Positions 17,210 through 25,367 of a stretch of 53,717 nt of DNA are shown here, one piece after another. Made by a program: the position numbers and the translations under genes. The stretch's first letter is position 1, and each line of letters begins with the position of its first letter. The notes under the pieces are model-generated. The model was not told where the DNA came from. It saw only the letters and a program-made list of their open reading frames with translations, and did no database searches. Source of the stretch: an uncultured Myxococcales bacterium (lineage in GTDB: Bacteria > Myxococcota_A > UBA9042); assembly GCA_903919145.1 (NCBI GenBank), contig CAIXGW010000202.1:1-53717 (forward strand), written 5' to 3'.

Positions 17210-19420
17210 ATGGCCAGCCCCCGCCGCGCCCGGCAAAACACCATTGACCTGCTGCTGCTGACGGTTGCCGCGCTTGTGGTCAGCGGAATCTATTGGTATG
17301 CGCGTGATTTCTATGGGGTCGTCGGCGACGCCCAGCTCGACCACCCCTGGTATGACCGCTGGCGGTCCGCCGGCTTTGTCGGCCGGGCGCTGGGCACGGC
17401 CGCAGTAGCCATGTTCTTGGCCAACCTGGCTTATGGGCTCCGCCGCCGCCTGCGCTCTTGGCACAAGTGGGGGCATCTGCGCAACTGGATGAGCGCCCAT
17501 GTGTTTTTTGGCCTGCTGGGCGGCGGCTTATTGCTGCTGCACGCCAACTTCCGCATGACCAGCCCGGCGGCGCAGTGGTCGGCCCTGGCGGTGATGGCGC
17601 TGTTGGCCACGGGCGTCATTGGCCGCTACATCTACGCGCTGGTGCCGCACACAGCGTTTGGCCAGGAAGATCCAGATGGTCTGCGCGGCCGCGGCTCTGC
17701 CCTGCTGGTAGAGCTGCGCGAGGTCTGGCCCACCGGCAAAGAACCGCTGGAGGCCCTGGCTGCGCGGACCCGCATCGAGAGCCGCGCCCCCATCAGCCGC
17801 GGGCTGGTCCTGCTGTGCATGGGGCCGACGCGGCGGCTGCTGACCCTGCTGTGGGTGGCGCAGTGGCTGGGCCGACACGGCCATGAACTGCAGAGTGAAT
17901 CGCGCCAGCAGGTGCGGCGGCTGGCCCGGGCGCTGCTGGCGACTGGCCAGGACCTTGCCCTGGCGGCAGCGGCAGCCGCCCTGCTGCGGCGCTGGCGGTT
18001 GGTTCACCTGCTGGCGGCCGTGGTGATGGTGGCCACAGCGTTTCTGCACGTGCGCAGCGCTTTTGCCCATGGCTACCGCTGGGATCTGCCCGGGCCGGTT
18101 CAGGCGTGGGGCGCTGGCTTGGCCGCATTGCTGCTGGGGTTTGGCGCCTGGGAAGGCCGGTGGCGGCGCTTGTACCGGCGCGGCAAGGCAGTGGCCAAGG
18201 TCAAGCCCGTGGGCCCAGCCCCAGAGCCGCCGCCCACGCTGCACCCCTGGGTCGACCCCAGCAAGTGCATGGCCAGCGCCGCTTGCGTGGCTTCTTGCCC
18301 CGAAGGCGACATCTTGGCGCTGGTAGAGGGCCGCGGCCAGCTTGCCGAGCCCAGCCACTGCATCGGCCACGGCGCCTGTGCCGGCAACTGCCCGGTGGGC
18401 GCGATTACCCTGGTGTTTGGCAGCCTCAAGCGCGGCGTAGACATTCCAGACGTGGCCCCCAACTACGAGGCCTCTACCCCCGGCATCTTCTTGGCCGGCG
18501 AGCTGACGGGCATGGGCCTGGTGCGCAACGCTGTAGAGCAGGCAACGCAGGCCGTCGGCTTTATCGCCCGCGACAAAGAGCGCGACCGCGGGGCGCTGCC
18601 AGAAGACATGCTCGACCTGGTGATTGTCGGCGCCGGTCCGGCGGGCCTGGCGGCTTCGCTGGCTGCTCAGGAAAAAGGGTTGCGTTACAAGACTTTGGAG
18701 CAGGAACCTGACATCGGCGGCGCCATCCGCCACTACCCGCGGCGCAAGCTGGTCATGACCTCGCCGATGCACATGCCGCTGCACGGCAACGCGCGCTTTT
18801 TCAACGTCTACAAAGAAGAATTGGTTGAGTTCTTTTCTAAATTGCGCAACACCCACCGCCCCAACATCGCCTTTGCGGTGGCGGTAGACACCCTGGAGCC
18901 CGATGCCGGCGGCACCGGCTTTGTGGTCAAGGCCAAGACCCAGCAGTGGCGGGCGCGGCGGGTCCTGCTGTGCCTGGGCCGCCGCGGGACACCGATGCGC
19001 GCTGGCGTGGCCGGAGAGGACCTGCCCCACGTGGCCTACAACCTTCAGGATCCTGAGCAGATGCGCGACCGGGCGGTGTGCGTGGTCGGCGGCGGCGACT
19101 CGGCCCTGGAAGCGGCAATCGCCTGTGCCGACGCGGGCGCCAAGGTGGTCCACGTTGTCCACCGCCGCGACACCTTTGACCGCGCCAAGGCCCGCAACCG
19201 CGACCTGCTGCAGCAGCGGAGCCAGGCCGGCAAGATCGTGCTGCACCTGAATGCAGCCTTGGCCGCCATCAGCACCGATCGGGTCCAACTGAAGGACGGC
19301 ACGGACTTTGGCGCCGATGACGTCATCGTGTCCATCGGCGGCACCCTGCCCACGGCGCTGCTCAAGGCCGCCGGCATAGAGACGCGCACCCACTTTGGCC
19401 GGCCGGTGCAGAGCCCGTAG
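17210..19420 (+). CDS. Fused dihaem cytochrome b - iron-sulfur - NAD(P)H:FAD oxidoreductase
   Basis: A 736-residue protein starting at ATG 17210, 8 nt after the barrel stop. Residues 10-315 are membrane-embedded. Two helices each carry His-X13-His pairs (H97/H111 and H266/H280), the spacing used in four-helix b cytochromes to hold two stacked haems. Residues 345-405 hold two ferredoxin-like motifs, CMASAACVASCP (C353, C359, C363) and CIGHGACAGNCP (C384, C390, C394), in both of which the second Cys is replaced (Ser356, His387). Residues 420-455 resemble the C-terminal FAD motif of thioredoxin-reductase-like enzymes (GIFLAGELTGMGLVRNA). Residues 468-736 hold the FAD Rossmann motif DLVIVGAGPAGLAAS and the NAD(P) motif VCVVGGGDSALEAA. 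It likely moves electrons from cytoplasmic NAD(P)H to periplasmic cytochromes. Confidence 0.85.
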   Translation: MASPRRARQNTIDLLLLTVAALVVSGIYWYARDFYGVVGDAQLDHPWYDRWRSAGFVGRALGTAAVAMFLANLAYGLRRRLRSWHKWGHLRNWMSAHVFFGLLGGGLLLLHANFRMTSPAAQWSALAVMALLATGVIGRYIYALVPHTAFGQEDPDGLRGRGSALLVELREVWPTGKEPLEALAARTRIESRAPISRGLVLLCMGPTRRLLTLLWVAQWLGRHGHELQSESRQQVRRLARALLATGQDLALAAAAAALLRRWRLVHLLAAVVMVATAFLHVRSAFAHGYRWDLPGPVQAWGAGLAALLLGFGAWEGRWRRLYRRGKAVAKVKPVGPAPEPPPTLHPWVDPSKCMASAACVASCPEGDILALVEGRGQLAEPSHCIGHGACAGNCPVGAITLVFGSLKRGVDIPDVAPNYEASTPGIFLAGELTGMGLVRNAVEQATQAVGFIARDKERDRGALPEDMLDLVIVGAGPAGLAASLAAQEKGLRYKTLEQEPDIGGAIRHYPRRKLVMTSPMHMPLHGNARFFNVYKEELVEFFSKLRNTHRPNIAFAVAVDTLEPDAGGTGFVVKAKTQQWRARRVLLCLGRRGTPMRAGVAGEDLPHVAYNLQDPEQMRDRAVCVVGGGDSALEAAIACADAGAKVVHVVHRRDTFDRAKARNRDLLQQRSQAGKIVLHLNAALAAISTDRVQLKDGTDFGADDVIVSIGGTLPTALLKAAGIETRTHFGRPVQSP

Positions 19421-19448
19421 AGGTCTGGCGACAGCCCTGGCACTGGGC

Positions 19449-20324
19449 TTAGCTCACCAGGATCACGCCCACCCCGGTCAGCGCCAGGCCCGCCCCCAGC
19501 CAGCGCTGGCGCGGAATGGCCTCTCCGCTCAGCCACGCCAGCCCCATGGCAAACACCATGCCCATCTGGTTGAGCAGCGCCGCCCGCGACGCCGTGGTGT
19601 ACTTGATGCCGCCCAGCCACAGCAGCATCGACAGGTAAGTGCCCACCACTGTTGCGGGAATCGCCACCCGCCACAGCGGCTGCGGCCGCAGCAGAGACAG
19701 CCCGCGCGTCAAGGTGCCCGCCGCGCCGTCCCACAGCACCAGTGCCGCCGCGCCGGCCAACAAGCGTACCGTGGTCGCCTCGATCAGGTCAGAGCGGTTC
19801 AGCGCCGGCTTGGCTATCACCACCGCCATGGCCGTGGTCACCACGCCGGCCAGGCACAGCCCCACGCCACCGCGGTCGACGCGCAGCAAGGCCTTGGGCG
19901 ACTGCCAGGCCACCAACAGCAGCCCCAGCACCACCAGCGGCGCACCCAACAGCAGCCCCGCCCGCAGCGACTCACCCAGCAGCAGCGCTGAAAGCACCAG
20001 CACCGTGGGCGAATACACGCAGTCCGTCACGGCGGCCACACTGGCGCCTACGCGCTGCAGCCCGGCAAAAAACAACGTGTCGGCGATGGTCAGGCCCACC
20101 ACGCCGCTGCCAATCAGCCGGACCCAGTCCTCTGGGCTGCGCGAGTGGGCAAAGCCCTGACCGGTCACGGCCATGGTGATCAGCAGCAGCAGCGACGCCA
20201 GCACGTTCTTGAACAGGTTGAGCGCCCGCGGGTCCACCGGGCCGATGCGGCGAAACAGCACCACCGCCAGGGCCCAGCAGACAGCGCAGCTCAACGCCAT
20301 GACTTCGCCGGCAAAACTACTCAA
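19449..20324 (-). CDS. EamA/DMT-superfamily transporter
   Basis: A 291-residue protein with ten hydrophobic helices in two homologous halves, the hallmark of drug/metabolite EamA transporters. Helix 1 contains ALSCAVCWALAVVLFRR; the second half begins near RVDRGGVGLCLAGVVTTAM. The C-terminal signature GEAIPRQRWLGAGLALTGV is typical of the family. Start TTG 20324 is the first in-frame choice; ATG 20300 is also possible. It lies convergent to the multihaem operon, with only 28 bp between the stops, so it is not part of it. The substrate is unknown (small metabolites or amino acids in relatives). Confidence 0.85.
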   Translation of the reverse strand: MSSFAGEVMALSCAVCWALAVVLFRRIGPVDPRALNLFKNVLASLLLLITMAVTGQGFAHSRSPEDWVRLIGSGVVGLTIADTLFFAGLQRVGASVAAVTDCVYSPTVLVLSALLLGESLRAGLLLGAPLVVLGLLLVAWQSPKALLRVDRGGVGLCLAGVVTTAMAVVIAKPALNRSDLIEATTVRLLAGAAALVLWDGAAGTLTRGLSLLRPQPLWRVAIPATVVGTYLSMLLWLGGIKYTTASRAALLNQMGMVFAMGLAWLSGEAIPRQRWLGAGLALTGVGVILVS

Positions 20325-20359
20325 TGCATGCCACCGATGCCGTCTTCAGCGCGGATCCC

Positions 20360-21196
20360 CTAGGGCGCGTAGGCACAGGTGCCGCCATTGCAGAAAGGCT
20401 TGGGGGCCATACACTTGGGCGTCGAGTAACCGCACTTGGCGGCGTAGCCAAACTCTTTGCAGATGTGATCATCGACCCAGCCGACCACCAGCGCCACGTC
20501 ATTGGCCATGCCGCTGTTGACCGCCATCCCGCAGGTGCCCTGGCACGCCGTGCTGGTAGAGACGACCACGCACTCGTCCTGCTCTCCAGCCGCGCACGTG
20601 TGGGACTTGGCGACGGCCGCATTGATGCTTTCGCCGAGCACTTTGGCCATGTTGTCGCAGGTGGCTTCCCAGCAGTCGGTGGTGCCAAAGCCGTGGAAGT
20701 AGCCGGGGGCGCACATCCAGGTCGAGCCCTGACACACGGTGCCGGGAGGCTGAGGCAAGGGGCAAAGCCCAGCATCGCCAAGGGTATCCTTGACGTCAGC
20801 CGCAGCGATGTCGGCTGAGGTCGCGTCGGTGGTGCTGTCGGCCACGGCGTCGGCGGTCGCGGCATCGGTGGCCGCGGCATCGGTGCCACCGTCGGCAACG
20901 CTATCGGCCGCGGCGTCAGCGGCCCCAGCCTCTTTGCCAGAGTCGGCGAGGGAATCGGCGGCAGAGTCCGCGGCTGCAGAGTCGGCGGCAGAGTCGCCAG
21001 AGCCAGCGTCAGAACCAGTGTCAGCCGCACTGTCAGCCGCACTGTCAGCCGCGGTGTCCGCAACGGTGGTCGCGTCGGCGGCGGATCCCGCGGGCGTCTC
21101 TGTGTTTCCGCAGGCCGCGAGCGCGATCCACGCGGCGCTGCAGGCCACCAGCGCCCAGCCGTTGCTCCTGCCCCATCTGCCCAACAAATCCTTCAT
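20360..21196 (-). CDS. Lipoprotein with Ala/Asp-rich tether and Cys-rich domain
   Basis: A 278-residue predicted lipoprotein. ATG 21196 has GGAGGT upstream. The signal ends WIALAACG (lipobox, Cys about 28). A tether of about 115 residues, almost only Ala, Asp, Ser and Thr (for example ADSAADSAADTGSDAGSGD), leads to a C-terminal domain of about 135 residues with 14 Cys in GTVCQGSTWMCAPGYFHG, DCWEATCDNM and later pairs, presumably disulfide-linked. No known family recognised. The acidic, flexible tether suggests display away from the membrane. It shares this design with the lipoprotein at 46342-47160. Confidence 0.75.
   Translation of the reverse strand: MKDLLGRWGRSNGWALVACSAAWIALAACGNTETPAGSAADATTVADTAADSAADSAADTGSDAGSGDSAADSAAADSAADSLADSGKEAGAADAAADSVADGGTDAAATDAATADAVADSTTDATSADIAAADVKDTLGDAGLCPLPQPPGTVCQGSTWMCAPGYFHGFGTTDCWEATCDNMAKVLGESINAAVAKSHTCAAGEQDECVVVSTSTACQGTCGMAVNSGMANDVALVVGWVDDHICKEFGYAAKCGYSTPKCMAPKPFCNGGTCAYAP
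21016..21051. repeat. 12-bp tandem repeat, three copies, in lipoprotein tether
   Basis: CAGTGTCAGCCG is followed by two exact copies of CACTGTCAGCCG. On the coding (minus) strand each unit adds four residues (Ala, Asp, Ser, Ala in rotation). Copy number could change by slippage and alter tether length without breaking the frame. Confidence 0.8.
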
Positions 21197-21312
21197 TGCC
21201 CACACCTCCGCGGCGCAGTGTAGCACAGGCGGGTGGACCCTTGCCACGATGGCTGCAGGCGATCAAACTGCAGCCCAGTTCTCGGCCCTGTCCGGGTGCG
21301 GATACCCCTAGC

Positions 21313-22449
21313 ATGATCCTGGCCATTCACCAATTCGAGCGGCAAAAGCACAAGGACGCCAAGGCGGTCGATGCCTTCCTGGCAGGGCACCAGTGCCCCA
21401 TTATTGAGGGGACGAGCTGTACGTTTCTCTGGCGCGGCCAGGCGGACCACGTGCACCTGCGCCACTTTGTGTTTGGTCTGGCCAGCGAGCAGCCGCTGCA
21501 CCGCGTGGGCCACACGGACTTGTGGTATGTGGTGCTTGACCTGCCGCGGCGGGCGCGCCTGGAGTACAAGTTTGACGTGGTCCGCCAGGGCAAGAACCAG
21601 TGGGTGCGCGATCCGCTGAATCCGCGGATGGCCCACGACCCCTACGGCTCCAATTCCGTTTGCTATGGCCAGGGTTATCAGATGCCCGACTGGGCAGAGT
21701 ACGACGCCGACGCCCGCCAAGGCCAGCTGATCGAGACCGTGCTGCCCAACAGCCCCTGGGGCGACACCCGGCCGCTGATGGTCTACCTGCCAGCGCGCTA
21801 CCGCCAGAACCGCCGCTACCCGCTGCTGATCGTCCACGATGGCAGCGATTACCTAAAGTTCTCTCGGATGAAGCTGGTGCTGGACAACCTGATCCACCGG
21901 CTGGAGGTGGCGCCGCTGATTGTGGCCTTTACCCTGCCGCGCGACCGCATGACCGAGTATCCCGACGACCCGCTGCATCAAACCTTTATCGTCGACCACG
22001 TGTTGCCGTACATGGAGGCCACCTATCCCACCTATGGCCGGCCAGACATGCGCTGCCTGATGGGCGCCAGCTTTGGCGGCGTCGCCAGCCTGTCTACCGC
22101 GTGGCGCCACCAGGGCGTGTTTGGCAAGCTGCTGCTGCAGTCGGGCAGTTTTGCCTTTACCGACATTGGCCACCACAAGCGCGGCCCGGCCTTTGACCGC
22201 GTGGTCGAATTCGTCAATGCCTTCAGAGAGAACCCGGGGGCGCCGTGTCAGAAGGCCTACCTGTCTTGCGGCACGTTTGAGTCGCTCATCTATGAGAACC
22301 GCTCGATGGTGCCGTTTCTGCAGTCGATTGGCCTAGACGTGCGCTTTGAAGAGGCGCGCGATGGCCACAACTGGGAGAACTGGCGCGACCGCTTGCAGGG
22401 CGGCCTGTCCTGGCTCTTTCCGGGGCCCTTGTGGATGGTTTACGAGTAA
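21313..22449 (+). CDS. Enterochelin-esterase-like alpha/beta hydrolase (esterase D family)
   Basis: A 378-residue cytoplasmic hydrolase from ATG 21313, without a signal peptide. Residues about 20-140 form a beta-sandwich-like domain (FLWRGQADHVHLRHFVFGLA, then DLWYVVLDLPRRARLEYKFD) like the N-domain of Fes/IroD esterases. Then comes the esterase domain: RPLMVYLPARYRQNRRYPLL, HDGSDY, nucleophile loop MGASFGGVAS (Ser), and catalytic His in DGHNWENWRDRL near the C-terminus. Fes relatives cleave ferric-siderophore esters in the cytoplasm. With the TonB receptor 18 kb away the link to iron is weak, so the substrate stays open. It is divergent from the lipoprotein at 20360-21196. The ribosome site is weak. 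Confidence 0.85.
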   Translation: MILAIHQFERQKHKDAKAVDAFLAGHQCPIIEGTSCTFLWRGQADHVHLRHFVFGLASEQPLHRVGHTDLWYVVLDLPRRARLEYKFDVVRQGKNQWVRDPLNPRMAHDPYGSNSVCYGQGYQMPDWAEYDADARQGQLIETVLPNSPWGDTRPLMVYLPARYRQNRRYPLLIVHDGSDYLKFSRMKLVLDNLIHRLEVAPLIVAFTLPRDRMTEYPDDPLHQTFIVDHVLPYMEATYPTYGRPDMRCLMGASFGGVASLSTAWRHQGVFGKLLLQSGSFAFTDIGHHKRGPAFDRVVEFVNAFRENPGAPCQKAYLSCGTFESLIYENRSMVPFLQSIGLDVRFEEARDGHNWENWRDRLQGGLSWLFPGPLWMVYE

Positions 22450-22458
22450 ATTCATGAA

Positions 22459-22485
22459 TCAGACATTGCCCTGGGCACTGTCCGA
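22459..22485. repeat. REP-like palindrome, copy A
   Basis: The core GACATTGCCCTGGGCACTGT is a near-palindrome lying between two convergent gene ends. Related copies lie at 24511-24536 and 27907-27933. A second short dyad (CACTG at 22477 with CAGTG at 22493) follows it. Confidence 0.6.
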
Positions 22486-22506
22486 TTGGGGGCAGTGTCG
22501 GGTCGA

Positions 22507-24297
22507 TCACCGCGCCGCCGCCTCGCCCTCGCCGCGCGGATCCGCCACCGCCTGCCAGCGCAGCGTCCCTCCCGCTTCTGGCACCGCCTGTAGCGCTTGG
22601 ACATTGCACCAGCGCGGCGCCACCGCGACCTTGTGACCGTGCTCCGCAAGGCCGGTGCGCAGGTCGTCACTGTCTGGACCGGCTTCGACAAACACTTGAT
22701 CCGGCAGCGCTTGGTGGTGCAGCCGCGGCGCCGCTACCGCTGCCGCTAGAGACCAGCCACTGTGGGCCACCCGAAACAGGACCTGCAGCACCGTGGTCGT
22801 GATGCGCGTGCCGCCGGGCGATCCCAGCACCAGCCACGGCGCCCCTGGCTGCGTCGCCGGCCCCTGCATCACAATCAGCGGCGACATGGAAGACACCGGC
22901 CGGGCCCCCGGTCGCGCCAGGTTGGCCGCCGAGCCCGCCAAGCCAAAGGCGTTGCTGTCTGTGGTGTTAAAGGAAAAATCGTCCATCTCATTGTTCAGCA
23001 GCACCCCAGAGCGAGCCGCGACAAGGCCAGAACCAAACAGCAGGTTGACCGTGTGGGTAGAAGACACCACCAGCCCCTCACCGTCGCGGATCGCCACGTG
23101 GCTGGTATTGGCGTGCTGCTCCAGCCTGGTCAGCGGCAGCTTGGGCAGGTCGGCCGTCGGCGTCGCCTGGCGCGGATTCCACGGCAGCAGGGCCTGGCGC
23201 GCCGCTGGCGGATAGACCTGGTCAAGCGCGGTCGCGGCTACCGCCGGGTCGCCAGAAAAGCTCAGGCGCAGGGCGAAAGAACGGCGCATCGCCTCGGCCA
23301 GCGCGTGGGCGGCAAAGGGCGCGTCGAGGCTGTACGGCAATTTGCGCGGCGACTGCCCCTGCCAGGCCTGCAGGAACTCGGCCATCGCCAGCACCTGCGC
23401 ACCGCCGGCCGACGGCTGCGGCATGGTGTAGGTAAGGTGGCCAAAGGCCTCGCCGGTCAGCGGGTCCAGCTCGCGCACTTTGTAGCCCGCCAGGTCCGCC
23501 AGGGTCAGCTTGCCGCCGGCCATCTGTGCCGCCTCCACCATGTCTTCAGCGATGGGCCCGCGCTGCAGTGCCTGCGGATCGCTGGCCAGCACCCGCAGGG
23601 TTTGCGCCAGCTTGGGCCAGCGCAGCCGCGCTCCCACGGGCAGCGGTTGGCCTGCCTGCCCAAAGGTCTGCTGCGCCTCTGGCCCCAGCTTGGTCCAGGT
23701 CGCAGCCAGCGCGTCGTGCAAGGGGGACCCTATGGCAAACCCCTGCTCTGCCACCAGAATTGCCGGCTGGACGCAATCCGCCCACGGCAGCTTGCCCCAG
23801 CGCTGGTGCAGCAGCCACAGGCCCGGCAGATAGCCCGGCACCGCGACGGCGAGACCGTGGCGCTGGCTGCGCTCGGCCACCAGCTTTCCCGCGGCGTCCA
23901 GGTAGTCTTTGACGTCGGTGGCTGCCGGCGCCGTCTCGCGAAAATCGAAAGCCCGCACCTGACCTTGCGGCAAGGCCACCAGCGCAAAACCGCCGCCGCC
24001 AATGCCCGTAGACTGCGGCGTGACCACCGTCAGCATCAGGCTGGCGGCCACCAGTGCATCCACGGCCGAGCCGCCGCGCTCCAGCAGTTGCGTCGCGGCA
24101 CGGGTCGCCAGTGGGTGGGCCGTCGCTACGGCAAAGTGGCCGGTTTGCGCGGGGATGTGGGCAGGCGATTGGGCCTGCGGGCCGTACTGCGTGGGGCCAA
24201 TGGCGGCCGGCAAGGCGCCACAGCTGGCCAGGAACCACAGTAGCAGCGCTGAGAGCCAGGGTACGGTTCGCGGCCAGCGATTGGGTGGGCGCTTCAT
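22507..24297 (-). CDS. ggt: Gamma-glutamyltranspeptidase (lipoprotein)
   Basis: A 596-residue enzyme of usual family length. ATG 24297 has GAGGGG upstream. The signal WLSALLLWFLASCG ends in a lipobox-like ASC, so it is probably membrane-anchored in the periplasm. Family motifs run in order: GHFAVATAHPLATRAATQLL, GGSAVDALVAASLML, STGIGGGGFALV, FDFRETAPAA, then the autoprocessing site EQHANTSHVAI, where the Thr becomes the N-terminal nucleophile of the small subunit, then DDFSFNT and LGSPGGTRI. It cleaves gamma-glutamyl bonds of glutathione and related peptides, feeding periplasmic amino acid salvage. It is a stand-alone gene; REP-like copies lie close to both ends. Confidence 0.96.
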   Translation of the reverse strand: MKRPPNRWPRTVPWLSALLLWFLASCGALPAAIGPTQYGPQAQSPAHIPAQTGHFAVATAHPLATRAATQLLERGGSAVDALVAASLMLTVVTPQSTGIGGGGFALVALPQGQVRAFDFRETAPAATDVKDYLDAAGKLVAERSQRHGLAVAVPGYLPGLWLLHQRWGKLPWADCVQPAILVAEQGFAIGSPLHDALAATWTKLGPEAQQTFGQAGQPLPVGARLRWPKLAQTLRVLASDPQALQRGPIAEDMVEAAQMAGGKLTLADLAGYKVRELDPLTGEAFGHLTYTMPQPSAGGAQVLAMAEFLQAWQGQSPRKLPYSLDAPFAAHALAEAMRRSFALRLSFSGDPAVAATALDQVYPPAARQALLPWNPRQATPTADLPKLPLTRLEQHANTSHVAIRDGEGLVVSSTHTVNLLFGSGLVAARSGVLLNNEMDDFSFNTTDSNAFGLAGSAANLARPGARPVSSMSPLIVMQGPATQPGAPWLVLGSPGGTRITTTVLQVLFRVAHSGWSLAAAVAAPRLHHQALPDQVFVEAGPDSDDLRTGLAEHGHKVAVAPRWCNVQALQAVPEAGGTLRWQAVADPRGEGEAAAR

Positions 24298-24597
24298 GGT
24301 CGATCCCCTCTTTGGCGCTGATCCAGAACCCTGTTTTTGAGTGGTTGGGCCTGCCACGCTGGGGGCAATGACCTCTGGGCAGCGACAGCTGCGGAGTGTG
24401 TCAGGTTCCTGCCGTCGCGCAACTGGCGCTGGGTCTTGCGCCTAGGGTTCGCCGGCGCCCCACCAGAGGTCGAGCCGCCAGCTCGCGAAATTCAGCTGCA
24501 CTTTCATGGATCAGACATTGCCCTGGGCATTGTCCGCTGGGAAGTGTCCGATGCCGGTTGTGGTGGGGCGAGGCGAATTTTCTAGGTGAACTGGCGA
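24298..24597. other. Intergenic region with REP-like copy B
   Basis: 300 bp between the gamma-glutamyltranspeptidase start and the end of the small hydrolase gene, both on the minus strand. It holds the REP-like element at 24511-24536 and a longer-range inverted repeat, ACCTCTGG (24371-24378) with CCAGAGGT (24463-24470). No ORF is credible. Confidence 0.5.
24511..24536. repeat. REP-like palindrome, copy B
   Basis: It shares the run TCAGACATTGCCCTGGGCA with copy A, and further similarity (TGTCCG, GGG, AGTGTC) continues about 25 bp to the right in both copies. Arms GACA...TGTC and GCCC...GGGC give it dyad symmetry. Confidence 0.6.
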
Positions 24598-25128
24598 CTA
24601 GCCATTGCCGGGTGTCCTGCACAACTGCCAAACCTCGCGCACCAACGCCGCCAGCTCGGCGTGGCTCTCAGCCAGGCGGTGGCCGTCGTCGATCACCTGC
24701 AGCGGCAGGCCCTGGGCCTGGCAGAACGCCCGCACCGGCGCCAGCGGCACCACGGTGTCCTGGCTGCCGTGAAGCACGCGCACCGGCACCGCGGGCAGCT
24801 CGCCGCCGCCGGGCGAGCCGGGCAAGTCCACCAATTCCGGGCGGTGGACCGCCGGCGCGCACAGCACCAAACCGGCGATTTGCTGGGGGTGGGCGGCGGC
24901 AAAAACCAGCGCCATGAGGCCGCCAAAGGACGAGCCGACGAGCAGCAGCTGCGGCGTGTCACCCAAGGCCGCTTCGATCATCGCCAGGCGCCGGGCGACG
25001 TCTTGCACGCCGTGGCAGTCGGGAGCCAGGACCTCCCCCAACCCCAGACTCTGCAGGAGGTGAAACTTGCTGCCGTGGGGGCCCGACTCCAGGCCATGAA
25101 GGAAAACGAGTTGCACAGCCACGGGCAT
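24598..25128 (-). CDS. Small alpha/beta hydrolase, YqiA-like
   Basis: A 176-residue cytoplasmic hydrolase. The start is ATG 25128, or GTG 25122, which has AGGA at a better 6-nt spacing. It opens with VFLHGLESGPHGSKF (oxyanion loop HGLESGPHGSK), then APDCHG, the nucleophile elbow LLVGSSFGGLMAL (Ser), Asp in LHGSQDTVVP and His in DDGHRL. The small size and the FLHG-x-ES-x-P-x-GSK opening fit YqiA/UPF0227-type esterases. Substrate unknown. Longer upstream reading is open but shows no protein-like sequence. Confidence 0.8.
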   Translation of the reverse strand: MPVAVQLVFLHGLESGPHGSKFHLLQSLGLGEVLAPDCHGVQDVARRLAMIEAALGDTPQLLLVGSSFGGLMALVFAAAHPQQIAGLVLCAPAVHRPELVDLPGSPGGGELPAVPVRVLHGSQDTVVPLAPVRAFCQAQGLPLQVIDDGHRLAESHAELAALVREVWQLCRTPGNG

Positions 25129-25367
25129 TCCTGGCCAATTGGATTGGCGCAGCGAGTATCGCCGCTGGGCACGGCGACCGCAATCTGCCGGCGCGCCCGC
25201 CGGCCCCAGCTGCCGCCGCCGGTCCAACCGCTGTGGCCAGGGGTAGGCGCTGCGCTGCCTGCGGTCCAGGTGCGCCTGCTGTCCAGCCGCGCGAGGATCG
25301 GCGACACTGGCCCGGGTGGCGCGACGACGGCCCCTCGCAGTGCCGCCCAACCTGCGGAGAACACCCC

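Noticed and set aside
17528..19393. 621-codon minus-strand frame opposite the fused oxidoreductase
   Set aside because: Codon-bias shadow in GC-rich DNA; no motifs, while the plus strand has clear FAD, NAD(P) and haem motifs.
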